Shown: one piece after another, positions 45,644-53,654 of the stretch
Position numbering within the stretch: the stretch's first letter is position 1
Layout: every line of letters begins with the position of its first letter
Assembly: GCA_904387375.1 (NCBI GenBank)
Contig: CAJFLE010000001.1
Location: 1-64,000 of the forward strand
Source of the DNA: Candidatus Protoclostridium gallicola
Lineage (GTDB): Bacteria > Bacillota > Clostridia > Christensenellales > Pumilibacteraceae
DNA length: 64,000 bases
Reading direction: 5' to 3'
The notes under the pieces: generated by a model
The model's database searches: none
What the model saw: only the letters and a program-made list of their open reading frames with translations
Told to the model about the DNA's origin: nothing
Translations under genes and position numbers: made by a program

Positions 45644-46510
45644 ATGAAAAACAATCTTACGGCGCAGATTATTTACAGGTCGGCGTATATAGTCGCGGCC
45701 TGCTTCGGACTGCTGGTTTCGATCGGATTCTGGTCGATAGGCACGGGGGAAGCCAACCCGAACGTGAATCCGTTTTTCTTTACGGATTTCTTCAACTGGG
45801 CGATCGTAATGTCGCTTGTGGCTACGATAGGCGCGCTCCGCGACAACATAGCCTCGGCGCGCGGCGGAGAAACGCATGCGTACTCCGAGCGTTATCCTCT
45901 TCTGAAATTCTGCACGATGAGCAGTATGCTTTTCGCATTTCTGCTCGGCGCGTTTTTCGTCGACAGAGTGGGCGCGCACCGTCTGACCGATTCGGACTCT
46001 TTCGGCGCTTTCTTTCCCGGTATCGCCACGCCCGGCTACTGGCTCGATCTGTCCGCGTTCCTGCCCAGGTTCGTGCTGCCGCTCGCGTATATGATAATGT
46101 TCGCGCTCTTTGAGCCGCGCATGAAATCGCGTTCCATATATTCCACGCTCGGCATCGTTCCGCCCACGATTTTCTATTTCTTCGATCTGTTCTACGGCAT
46201 GATAATGAGCGCCGTATACGGCGGGGCGGACAAACTCGTCGAAGCGGGAATGTACGGCATCGCGTACCCCTATTTCTTTCAGGATTCGGCGTACACGTTC
46301 ACCGGCTGGTGGTGGATCATCCTCTGGCCGACAATATTCGGCGTGTCGCTCGTGATTCTCAATAACGCCGTGTTTTTCCTTACGCGCACTTACCGCGGCG
46401 ATGACGGGAAGCTGAAACTCGACCGCAAGACCAAACCGGCCGAAGAGGAACTTCACGACTGCATTCATGCGGTCAAAATCCGCCGCGCCGCCAAAAAAGC
46501 CGCGAAGTGA
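45644..46510 (+). CDS. Hypothetical multi-pass membrane protein
   Basis: 288 residues with about six hydrophobic helices and loops rich in Phe and Tyr (NPFFFTDFFNWAI; IFYFFDLFYGMIMSAVYGG; FTGWWWIILWPTIFG). Basic C-terminal tail. No recognised family or catalytic motif. Single-gene unit between a terminator and the tRNA-Ser promoter. Confidence 0.7.
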   Translation: MKNNLTAQIIYRSAYIVAACFGLLVSIGFWSIGTGEANPNVNPFFFTDFFNWAIVMSLVATIGALRDNIASARGGETHAYSERYPLLKFCTMSSMLFAFLLGAFFVDRVGAHRLTDSDSFGAFFPGIATPGYWLDLSAFLPRFVLPLAYMIMFALFEPRMKSRSIYSTLGIVPPTIFYFFDLFYGMIMSAVYGGADKLVEAGMYGIAYPYFFQDSAYTFTGWWWIILWPTIFGVSLVILNNAVFFLTRTYRGDDGKLKLDRKTKPAEEELHDCIHAVKIRRAAKKAAK

Positions 46511-46550
46511 ATTTTCTTGAGTCCGGGCGCAAAATTGGTTCCGCAATCGC

Positions 46551-46582
46551 TTGATTTTTGCGCGCCGTTATGTTATTATAAT
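46551..46582 (+). promoter_or_regulatory. tRNA-Ser promoter
   Basis: TTGATT (46551-46556) with TATTAT (46574-46579, spacer 17) overlapping TATAAT (46577-46582), about 47 bases before the tRNA. The TTGATTTTTG...CGCCGTT stretch closely matches the phosphoesterase promoter at 18241. Confidence 0.6.
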
Positions 46583-46628
46583 CGGGCTGTCGAAGTTTTA
46601 CCGCAATAAACGAGAGCGCTCGCACCGT

Positions 46629-46750
<122 letters not shown>

Positions 46751-46777
46751 ATTTGAAGAACACCGGAGGAACGGTTT

Positions 46778-47527
46778 TTGCTTAAAAGTATCGTAAAATC
46801 TCATGCCTTTCGTATCGCCTTGGCGATAGTCTGCGCGACAGTGCTCTGCGCTGCGTTTTCGGCATGCTCGGGCGCGCGGTATTTCGTGACCCTTGTGGAC
46901 GGCGACGAAATCGTGACCACGATACTGACGGATACTTCCGGCCGCGCCGAAGTGCCGTCGCCCGAAAAGGACGGGTACGTATTCGACGGCTGGTATCTGG
47001 ACGCGCAGCTGCAGGATAAATTCGAGTCCGGCGATGTGCTGCGCGCGGATACGACGCTGTACTGCGGATGGACGAGCAACCGCTATACCGTGACGTTCGA
47101 TGCGGCAGGCGGGAATATCTCCGGTCAGACGAGTATGGTCATCGCTTCGGGAGACATTGTCGAATTACCGGTTCCGACGAAAGACGGCTATCGTTTCGTT
47201 TGCTGGACGTGCGACGGCGAGGACGTCGATCCGACAGCGGCGTTCGAACGCGCTTCCGACGTTATTTATACGGCAAAGTGGGCTCCGAACGTTTATACGC
47301 TGACTTATCATCCGGACGGCGGTATCGTCATCGGTGACGGAGAAAAATTCGTCGGCGATGTAGTGACGCAGCCTGCTGTATACGGCGAACCGCTCACGCC
47401 GTTTACCGCGGAAAAAAATGGGAATACGTTTGCCGGATGGCGCATCGACGGCACGTCGGAAATGCTCGCAGGATATTACGAATCGTGGAGCGGCAGCGAT
47501 ATCGAAGTAACCGCCGTGTGGCGGTAA
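46778..47527 (+). CDS. Lipoprotein with InlB-type (Listeria-Bacteroides) repeats
   Basis: 249 residues, TTG start with GGAGGA eight bases upstream. Signal peptide ending in the lipobox FSAC, so probably lipid-anchored on the outer membrane face. Three beta-grasp InlB B-repeat units follow: each opens with YxVTLxDG or TVTFDAAGG and ends with GYxFxGWY/CW...TLYCGW or YTAKW. Such repeats act as spacers or adhesive modules in surface proteins; no catalytic domain. Confidence 0.85.
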   Translation: MLKSIVKSHAFRIALAIVCATVLCAAFSACSGARYFVTLVDGDEIVTTILTDTSGRAEVPSPEKDGYVFDGWYLDAQLQDKFESGDVLRADTTLYCGWTSNRYTVTFDAAGGNISGQTSMVIASGDIVELPVPTKDGYRFVCWTCDGEDVDPTAAFERASDVIYTAKWAPNVYTLTYHPDGGIVIGDGEKFVGDVVTQPAVYGEPLTPFTAEKNGNTFAGWRIDGTSEMLAGYYESWSGSDIEVTAVWR

Positions 47528-47540
47528 GAGGCCGAAGATC

Positions 47541-48149
47541 ATGAATTATCTCGTACTCGACGTTGAAACGCCGAACAGCAAAAACGACAGCATCTGCTCC
47601 ATAGGCGTGCAGCTGCTGACCGAAGACAAAATAACCGACGAGTGGTATACTCTCGTCGATCCGGAGGATGCGTTCGAGGATTTCAATATCTCGATACACC
47701 ACATCACGCCGGAAATGGTGGAGGGCGCGCCCAGATTCGAAGAGGTGTGGGAGCGTCTGGCTCCGTATTGCGGCAGCCGCGTGTTCGTGGCGCACAACGC
47801 CGAATTCGATCTGACAGTGCTCGCCAAGGCGCTGGAAAAACGGGGTATGAAACTGCCGGATATAACGTATCTGTGCACCGTCGATCTCGGCCGCCGCATA
47901 CACTACAATTACGGCAACGTCAAAGGCGACCTCGTGCTGTCCAATCTGGCGAACAATCTCGGCGTCGAGCTGACCGAACATCACAACGCCCTGTACGACA
48001 CCCGCGCATGCTCGGGCATTTTTCTCCGCCTGCGCGAGATTTACGATTTCGATCCAGCTGCGTTCGTCCGCCGTTTCCGTTATCCCAAGCACGCGAAAAA
48101 AACTTTTTTTGCCCGCGGCCGCCGCGAAAACAATATAAAATCCGTATAA
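47541..48149 (+). CDS. DnaQ-like 3'-5' exonuclease
   Basis: 202 residues. DEDDh motifs: LVLDVETPN (ExoI), VAHNAEFDLTVL (ExoII) and HHNALYDTRACS (ExoIII). Basic C-terminal tail (YPKHAKKTFFARGRRENN) may bind nucleic acid. Resembles the exonuclease part of PolC/epsilon; exact role unclear. Begins 13 bases after the lipoprotein gene, so probably co-transcribed. Confidence 0.88.
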   Translation: MNYLVLDVETPNSKNDSICSIGVQLLTEDKITDEWYTLVDPEDAFEDFNISIHHITPEMVEGAPRFEEVWERLAPYCGSRVFVAHNAEFDLTVLAKALEKRGMKLPDITYLCTVDLGRRIHYNYGNVKGDLVLSNLANNLGVELTEHHNALYDTRACSGIFLRLREIYDFDPAAFVRRFRYPKHAKKTFFARGRRENNIKSV

Positions 48150-48165
48150 TAACGACGTTTCAGAA

Positions 48166-48197
48166 TCGCCGTCCGGACATATCCGGACGGCGCTTTT
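48166..48197 (+). terminator. Terminator after the exonuclease gene
   Basis: Perfect 11-base stem CGCCGTCCGGA / TCCGGACGGCG with a short loop, followed by CTTTTG. Confidence 0.82.
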
Positions 48198-48279
48198 GCT
48201 GTATGTGAGAATTTTGCGAAAACCGCGTGAAAAAGGGAATTTGTGTAAGAATTGCAATGTCAGAAGAAAAATTTAACAA

Positions 48280-48310
48280 TTCACAAGCGGGGGGGGGGTA
48301 GTGATACAAT
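48280..48310 (+). promoter_or_regulatory. Promoter of the GH3 operon with a ten-G spacer tract
   Basis: TTCACA (48280-48285), a run of ten G (48289-48298), TACAAT (48305-48310); spacer 19. Loss of two G would restore the 17-base optimum. Same architecture as the promoter at 5356: -35 box, two or three bases, G run, TAG, -10 box. Confidence 0.7.
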
Positions 48311-48314
48311 GAAC

Positions 48315-48355
48315 TTGAATCGAGGTGGTACGAACCGCCGGAATTCGAATTTTTT
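48315..48355 (+). promoter_or_regulatory. Leader hairpin with T tract (possible attenuator)
   Basis: In the 60-base leader, GGTGGT pairs with ACCGCC around an ACGA-type loop, and outer TTGAAT pairs with ATTCGAA (one bulged G); six T follow at 48350-48355, then the GTAGGAGG ribosome binding site. It has the form of an intrinsic terminator placed before the first gene. Confidence 0.5.
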
Positions 48356-48370
48356 GTAGGAGGAAGTATA

Positions 48371-51300
48371 ATGATCAAAAAGACGGGCTTATGGCGCGGC
48401 TTGTTATTCGTATTTACGATTTTACTTGCCGTATTCATTGCCGCCGCTCTCGTGATGGAAGCATTCCGTTTCCAGATCGACGATTTCCTCGGGACGAGGA
48501 GTCAGGTCATAGAGACGACAGACGACGGCACGCTTTGGACTGCGTTCACGCCCGATGAGGATGTGCTGAACGATGATGGCACGACGAATACCGATAAACT
48601 TATACAAAAATTTATCGATTTCGGTCGTAAGCAGGCTGCGGGAGGAGCGGTGCTGCTGAAAAACAAGGAGGATGCTTCGGGCAATACGGCCTTGCCGCTT
48701 GCTTCGGGCTCCGACGTGACTTTGCTCGGAATGCGCAGCCACGTAATGCTGCAGGGCGCCGGCTTCGGTATGCCCATCCGCGGGCCGGTAATCACGTTCG
48801 AGGAAGCGCTCAGTGAAAGCCGCACCGACTTCACCAATCCTGACAATAAAGCGTCCTCGGACAGAAACGATTATTCGACGATGTCCGATTTCGATTTCGA
48901 AGGCGCGGGATATCATCTCAATCAGACGATGGTGACGGCATACGACACGCTGCACGGACAGGAGAAATATTCTTCTCTGACGCCGACCGGCCCCAGGCAG
49001 AACGCGAACTTTGATCCTCTCGAACCTTCTCTCGCCGAAGTGACCGAGGCTGCTGGTGGTGAATCTGCCATGACCGCAAGTTTCGGCGAGTACGGCGACG
49101 CGGCAATCGTGGTTGTCGGACGTCCGAGCGGCGAGAGTTCGGACTATCGTCCCGGCGGAGTCGCCAGAGATGATGCGGGCAATTCCACTACCGGAGCGGA
49201 AGAGCCTCTCGAACTGACTACCAACGAGAAGGATATGATAGAACTTGCGAAAGATAATTTCGACAAGGTTATCGTGCTCGTCAATACGACTTCGGCTATG
49301 GAAATAGACGAACTTGCCGAAGACGACGATATCGATTCCATTCTTTGGATAGGGCATCCCGGTAACTACGGTACGCTCGGCGTGGCCGATATACTTACCG
49401 GCAAAGCCAATCCCTCGGGCGGTCTTGCCGATATATACGCGGCAAAAGGCATGTCGCATCCTGCAATGATGAACATGGGCGATTATGCCTATTCGAACGG
49501 CGACCAGATCACGAGAACGATAAGAAGCGGAGGTCAGTCGAAATACGTGGTCGAGCCGGAAGGCATATATGTGGGTTATCGCTATTACGAAACTCGTTAT
49601 AACGACATAATCGAAAATCGCGGCAATGCAGATTCGACAACCGGAGCGGTAGCTTCGTCGGGCAACTGGAATTATACCGATGAAGTGACGTACGGTTTCG
49701 GTTACGGAATGTCGTATACTACTTTCGATTACGAGCTTGTCAAGACGACGCCGGTTATCGACAGAGCAAATCATACCTTCATGATTGATTTCGAAGTCAA
49801 GGTAACCAACACCGGTTCGCGCGACGGCGCGGCGAATATCCAGATTTACGGACAGGCGCCTTATAAGACGGGCGGTCTGGAAAAATCGGCTATTCAGCTG
49901 CTTAATTACGATAAGACCGACGTTATCAAACCGGGAGCGGCTAATGCCGTAACGATGACCGTACGCGTAGACATGCAGAACATAGCAAGCTACGATATGA
50001 ACCACGACAACGGCGACGATACGAAGGGCACATACATACTCGACGAAGGCGATTACTATTTCGCAATAGGCAACGGCGCTCACGACGCACTCAACAACGT
50101 GCTCGCAAAGCAGGGCAGAACCGTTGCAAATACGTCGGGCAAGATGGACTACGATGGCGACGCAGATGTAGTTTACGAGTTATCGTATGATTACAACCGC
50201 GACGGAGATACGGACGACGTGGACGATGATCTGTTTGCCGTGACGAAGGCAAAGACCAGAGTGTCCAATCATCTCGAATACGCCGACTGGAACTATTACG
50301 AGCCGGGCAAAGTGGAGCATTTCTCCAGAAGTGACTGGAGCGGTACCTATCCCGTCGAGTATGCAAATCTTACTGCGCCCGCGTCCATGATGGATCATCT
50401 CAACGGCAAATACTACACCATCAAGACCGACGACGATACGTCGGATATTAAATTCGGCGTGGACAACGGCATGAACTTTGCGGATCTCGCGTTCTTCGAA
50501 TTTGACGATCCCGCATGGAACGATCTGCTCGATCAGATCAGCCTCGAAGACGCAATGGGCATTATCGCATGCTGCGGCAATAACTTCCGCGATATGCCTT
50601 CCATAGGATTTACGACGGCATCGCTGACCGAGAACTCGGGCAACGGCGTCGACCTGCAGCTCTTCCAGTACAGAGTGGACGGCGCTCCCTGGCAGGTGGA
50701 CGAGGACGATAATAATGCGAACTACGAGCTCGAAGTGTTCGGCTGCGGCCCGCTTGTCGCTTCTTCGTTCGATCCCGACCTTCAGCGCGAACTTGGCGAG
50801 ATGGTAGGTTTGCAGGCGGTTATCGTCAGCCTTCCCATACTGTGGGGCCCCGGACTCAATACTCACCGCCATCCTTACAACGGACGCAACGGCGATTACT
50901 ACTCCGAAGATCCCGTGCTTTGCGGCGTCATCGCAATGGAATTCTCCATGGGCGCGCTGGATTACGGTCTTATCGCCGCTCCCAAGCACTTCGCGTTCAA
51001 CGACCAGGAGACCAACCGTAACGGTATCGCTCCGTTCATGACCGAGCAGCGTGCGAGAGAGGTCGAACTCCGCGCCTTCCAGATCGCAGTCGAGGCTACC
51101 AAGTACGACGAGATCGAGGGCAAGGACGTCGGTATGCTCGGACTCATGTGCTCGTTCAGCAAGATAGGCGCCGTAGAGTGCACGGCAAGCCGCGGACTCA
51201 TGACGGATATTCTGCAGAACGAGTGGGGCTTCCACGGCTATGCGGTCACCGATATTTCCGACGACTTCGATATCTATACCGCGGTGGCATATGCCGGCAC

Positions 51301-51625
51301 GACGGGCTACGATGTCCGTGCCGGATATACTCCCAGCGGCTTTGACAGATATCAGAGCATGGCGGACGGAGTAACGCCCAGCCCCGAACTGTATGAGGGT
51401 GACGCCGAGCTGCTTACTTCCATAAAGAGAGCAGCCAAGAACGTGCTGTGGGCGTTCTGCCAGAGTAACCTCATGAACGGATATAACTCCACGTCCCATG
51501 CGGTTTGGAATATGACGTGGTGGAGAGGTCTGTACATCGCCGCGATTATCGTATTCGGCGTGCTTGCTGCCGGATCCCTTGCGATGTATGTAATTTCCGA
51601 AGTAAAGAAAAAGGAGGAAAAATAA
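48371..51625 (+). CDS. Circularly permuted GH3-family glycosidase, membrane-anchored at both ends
   Basis: 1084 residues. A membrane helix at about 9-30, then GH3 domains in permuted order: the alpha/beta sandwich domain first (GAVLLKNKE at ~93; VVVGRPSGES; ILWIGHPGNYG; GFGYGMSYT), a fibronectin-III-like part (FEVKVTNTGSRDGAANIQIY), and the TIM barrel last, with APKHFAFNDQETNR (~872) and the probable nucleophile Asp in AVTDISDD (~960). A C-terminal helix (about 1052-1075) and lysine tail end the protein. Likely cleaves beta-linked sugars outside the cell; substrate unknown. GTAGGAGG site. Next gene starts at the base after its stop. Confidence 0.85.
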   Translation: MIKKTGLWRGLLFVFTILLAVFIAAALVMEAFRFQIDDFLGTRSQVIETTDDGTLWTAFTPDEDVLNDDGTTNTDKLIQKFIDFGRKQAAGGAVLLKNKEDASGNTALPLASGSDVTLLGMRSHVMLQGAGFGMPIRGPVITFEEALSESRTDFTNPDNKASSDRNDYSTMSDFDFEGAGYHLNQTMVTAYDTLHGQEKYSSLTPTGPRQNANFDPLEPSLAEVTEAAGGESAMTASFGEYGDAAIVVVGRPSGESSDYRPGGVARDDAGNSTTGAEEPLELTTNEKDMIELAKDNFDKVIVLVNTTSAMEIDELAEDDDIDSILWIGHPGNYGTLGVADILTGKANPSGGLADIYAAKGMSHPAMMNMGDYAYSNGDQITRTIRSGGQSKYVVEPEGIYVGYRYYETRYNDIIENRGNADSTTGAVASSGNWNYTDEVTYGFGYGMSYTTFDYELVKTTPVIDRANHTFMIDFEVKVTNTGSRDGAANIQIYGQAPYKTGGLEKSAIQLLNYDKTDVIKPGAANAVTMTVRVDMQNIASYDMNHDNGDDTKGTYILDEGDYYFAIGNGAHDALNNVLAKQGRTVANTSGKMDYDGDADVVYELSYDYNRDGDTDDVDDDLFAVTKAKTRVSNHLEYADWNYYEPGKVEHFSRSDWSGTYPVEYANLTAPASMMDHLNGKYYTIKTDDDTSDIKFGVDNGMNFADLAFFEFDDPAWNDLLDQISLEDAMGIIACCGNNFRDMPSIGFTTASLTENSGNGVDLQLFQYRVDGAPWQVDEDDNNANYELEVFGCGPLVASSFDPDLQRELGEMVGLQAVIVSLPILWGPGLNTHRHPYNGRNGDYYSEDPVLCGVIAMEFSMGALDYGLIAAPKHFAFNDQETNRNGIAPFMTEQRAREVELRAFQIAVEATKYDEIEGKDVGMLGLMCSFSKIGAVECTASRGLMTDILQNEWGFHGYAVTDISDDFDIYTAVAYAGTTGYDVRAGYTPSGFDRYQSMADGVTPSPELYEGDAELLTSIKRAAKNVLWAFCQSNLMNGYNSTSHAVWNMTWWRGLYIAAIIVFGVLAAGSLAMYVISEVKKKEEK

Positions 51626-52063
51626 ATGTTGGAATTCCTCAGAAAACAGAGAGTTTCGTTCTATCTCTGCGTAGTTGCCGCGCTGCTTACACTCGTGGGA
51701 CTGATAGTATTCGCGGTCAGCAACGGAGTGGAAAATTATGATATGTCGGGCGCCGCGGGCATCATAGTCGCGCAGGTTGCGGCGATGCTGCTGCTCGGAG
51801 GGGCTGCGTTCGGCATGGCAAAATACGGCGACAAGCCGTGGGTATCCGCATGTATGTTCGTTGCGGTAGCGCTGCTCAGCCTTTCGTTCGCGTTCGCGCT
51901 TGTCAACAGAGTGGATCTTGCTGCGTCGCTGTTCACTTACGACTGGTCCAACGCAACCGGCTGGCAGGCGTTCACGACCGGTATAGCAAGCATGGTCATA
52001 TTCCTCGTTGCCGCAGTGGCCGTGACAGTAGGGGCGTTCTTCAAGCTCGGCCCCAAGGAATAA
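51626..52063 (+). CDS. Four-helix membrane protein paired with the GH3 enzyme
   Basis: 145 residues, four hydrophobic segments (about 10-30, 43-62, 72-93, 115-138). No recognised family. Its ATG follows the GH3 stop without a gap and its ribosome binding site (AAGGAGG) lies in the end of the GH3 gene, so expression is coupled; a partner or scaffold for the enzyme is likely by context only. Confidence 0.7.
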   Translation: MLEFLRKQRVSFYLCVVAALLTLVGLIVFAVSNGVENYDMSGAAGIIVAQVAAMLLLGGAAFGMAKYGDKPWVSACMFVAVALLSLSFAFALVNRVDLAASLFTYDWSNATGWQAFTTGIASMVIFLVAAVAVTVGAFFKLGPKE

Positions 52064-52076
52064 AAAGCCGTATGAG

Positions 52077-52146
52077 TTCCGGCGATTCTTCTCCCATTCG
52101 TCGCCGGAAGCGAAAAGCGCCGTCGGATAATATCCGGCGGCGCTTT
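52077..52146. terminator. Double terminator between GH3 operon and DUF1934 gene
   Basis: Two hairpins: TTCCGGCGA / TCGCCGGAA (52077-52109), and a 15-pair stem with one wobble at 52114-52146 (AAAGCGCCG / CGGCGCTTT outer part). A and T runs outside the second serve both strands. Confidence 0.8.
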
Positions 52147-52169
52147 CACTATATAAATTGTATAAATCG

Positions 52170-52568
52170 TCAGTCGTCGTATTCGCAGTCGAGGAACAGG
52201 CAGAATTTGTCCGACGCTTTGCCCGACCCGACGATAAAATATTCGAGTTCGAGTTTCAGCCCCGTCTCGCGTTCCTCTATAAACACGCGTTCGGGTACGA
52301 CGCGCATTTCTATGCTGCCGTACGGCGTGGATATGCCGAAAGGGTGTTCTTTGCCTTCCTGCAGAATGATCGCGTATTCCTCTTCGCCTTCGCGCGAAAC
52401 GGATACTATGCCGTCGGATATTCCGATGGTATACAGCGCGCCGTCCTGCCCGTAGCGCACGTTCCAGCTGTTGCCTATGCGCAGCAGCTTGCCGGGCAGT
52501 ATAAGCACCGGCTCGCTGCCGTCCGGTTCCTTGATTCTTATGGTTACGTTTCTTTCTTCGCTGTTCAT
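52170..52568 (-). CDS. DUF1934 (YwiB-like) beta-barrel protein
   Basis: 132 residues. Short beta-strands with EGKEHPFGISTPYGSIEMRVV and a final LELEYFI, as in the DUF1934 family (YwiB of Bacillus), a lipocalin-like barrel of unknown function. Two in-frame ATGs exist; the one at 52568 is chosen because the other (52574) lies three bases from the -10 box, upstream of the expected transcription start. Confidence 0.72.
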   Translation of the reverse strand: MNSEERNVTIRIKEPDGSEPVLILPGKLLRIGNSWNVRYGQDGALYTIGISDGIVSVSREGEEEYAIILQEGKEHPFGISTPYGSIEMRVVPERVFIEERETGLKLELEYFIVGSGKASDKFCLFLDCEYDD

Positions 52569-52577
52569 ATCCATTCA

Positions 52578-52606
52578 ATTATACATATACCGCGGGGAGT
52601 TGTCAA
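52578..52606 (-). promoter_or_regulatory. Promoter of the DUF1934 gene, nearly leaderless
   Basis: Minus strand perfect TTGACA, 17-base spacer, perfect TATAAT, nine bases before the chosen ATG. Confidence 0.8.
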
Positions 52607-52660
52607 GTTCCGCGTCGGGCGGAATTTCGCGCCGCAGTACATAAAAGCGACATTAACCGC

Positions 52661-52666
52661 CATAAT
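52661..52666 (+). promoter_or_regulatory. -10 box of spoVT, predicted leaderless
   Basis: CATAAT six bases before the ATG at 52673, with a weak GCGACA at 52637 (spacer 18). No ribosome binding site upstream. Sporulation promoters could also apply. Confidence 0.45.
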
Positions 52667-52672
52667 AACCGT

Positions 52673-53209
52673 ATGAAAACGAACGGTATCATAAGAAAAG
52701 TTGACGGTCTGGGACGCGTCGTGATCCCGCGCGAATACAGAAAACTGCATCGCATATCCCTCGGCGATCCCATGGAGATTTCCTGCCTGGAAAGCGGGGA
52801 AATAGTGCTCCGTAAAATGGACATGACGCTGTCCCTCGAAGAGCTGTCGGTGGGCGCGCTGCGCGTACTCGCCGAAAATACCGAAGGCACCGTGCTCGTG
52901 TCCAACCTGGAAAAGTGGCTGGGCGGCAACGGAGCGGACAAGGGCATGTTCATAGGCAAAGACCTGCCCGGCGAAATACGCAGCCGCATATCCCGCCGCG
53001 AGGATTATTCGGTGTTCGACGTCACCGAAATAAAGGGGCTGGACGTAAAACCCGGACGCAAGCTCGCCATGGTCTCGGAACCGATTGCCGGCGACAGCGA
53101 CGTTTTCGGCGCGCTGTTCGTGGTGCGCACCGACGCGGTAAGCGAAAAGGACATAGCGCTGATTAAGACCGCCGCCGTGATTCTTGGCAATTCTTTGCAA
53201 AAATTTTAA
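52673..53209 (+). CDS. spoVT: Stage V sporulation regulator SpoVT (AbrB family)
   Basis: 178 residues, matching SpoVT length. N-terminal AbrB swapped-hairpin DNA-binding domain (IIRKVDGLGRVVIPREYRKLHRI) and a C-terminal GAF-like domain. In Bacillus it tunes forespore gene expression under sigma G; its presence supports a spore-forming ancestry. Confidence 0.9.
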   Translation: MKTNGIIRKVDGLGRVVIPREYRKLHRISLGDPMEISCLESGEIVLRKMDMTLSLEELSVGALRVLAENTEGTVLVSNLEKWLGGNGADKGMFIGKDLPGEIRSRISRREDYSVFDVTEIKGLDVKPGRKLAMVSEPIAGDSDVFGALFVVRTDAVSEKDIALIKTAAVILGNSLQKF

Positions 53210-53228
53210 GCAAATCCGGTTCTATCGC

Positions 53229-53257
53229 TTGCATATCGGTTTGCTTTGTGATATAAT
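53229..53257 (+). promoter_or_regulatory. secG promoter
   Basis: TTGCAT (53229-53234), 17-base spacer, perfect TATAAT (53252-53257); 38-base distance to the ATG. Confidence 0.72.
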
Positions 53258-53295
53258 ATGAAAGATTTTGCGATAATCACGGAGTTAATCTGAAT

Positions 53296-53601
53296 ATGCT
53301 GTTTAATTTATTTTCGATAGCCCAGGAGGCGGCGAACGTACTGCACGTTCTCCGCACCGTACTGCTCATAACCGAAGCGGTGCTTGCAATCGCGCTTATA
53401 GTAACCATCTTTTTCCAGCCCGCTAACACGACGGGCGTAAGCGCCATAGACAATACCGAAACCTATTACACCAGACACAAGAAGAGATCTACCGAAGGTA
53501 TCATGAAGACGGCGACGACGGTCATAGCAATTATCATGGCAGTCATCGCGGTGGTGTTCTTCATCACTCTCTGCTTCGACAGAAGCGGCGGTATTCTGTA
53601 A
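53296..53601 (+). CDS. secG: Preprotein translocase subunit SecG
   Basis: 101 residues with two membrane helices (about 20-41 and 73-95) joined by a loop with NTTGVSAI and NTETYYTRHKKRS. Fits SecG of Firmicutes in size, topology and position before rnr. Confidence 0.85.
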   Translation: MLFNLFSIAQEAANVLHVLRTVLLITEAVLAIALIVTIFFQPANTTGVSAIDNTETYYTRHKKRSTEGIMKTATTVIAIIMAVIAVVFFITLCFDRSGGIL

Positions 53602-53612
53602 AAATTCAACAG

Positions 53613-53646
53613 GGCAGCGGCAAGATACAACCGCTGCCTTTTTTGT
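53613..53646 (+). terminator. Terminator between secG and rnr
   Basis: GGCAGCGG, ten-base loop, CCGCTGCC, then TTTTTTG. Confidence 0.88.
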
Positions 53647-53654
53647 TTGCGATT

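Noticed and set aside
53643-53654. TTG start for rnr at 53643
   Set aside because: It lies in the T tract of the secG terminator and would be at the edge of any transcript; ATG 53655 is preferred.
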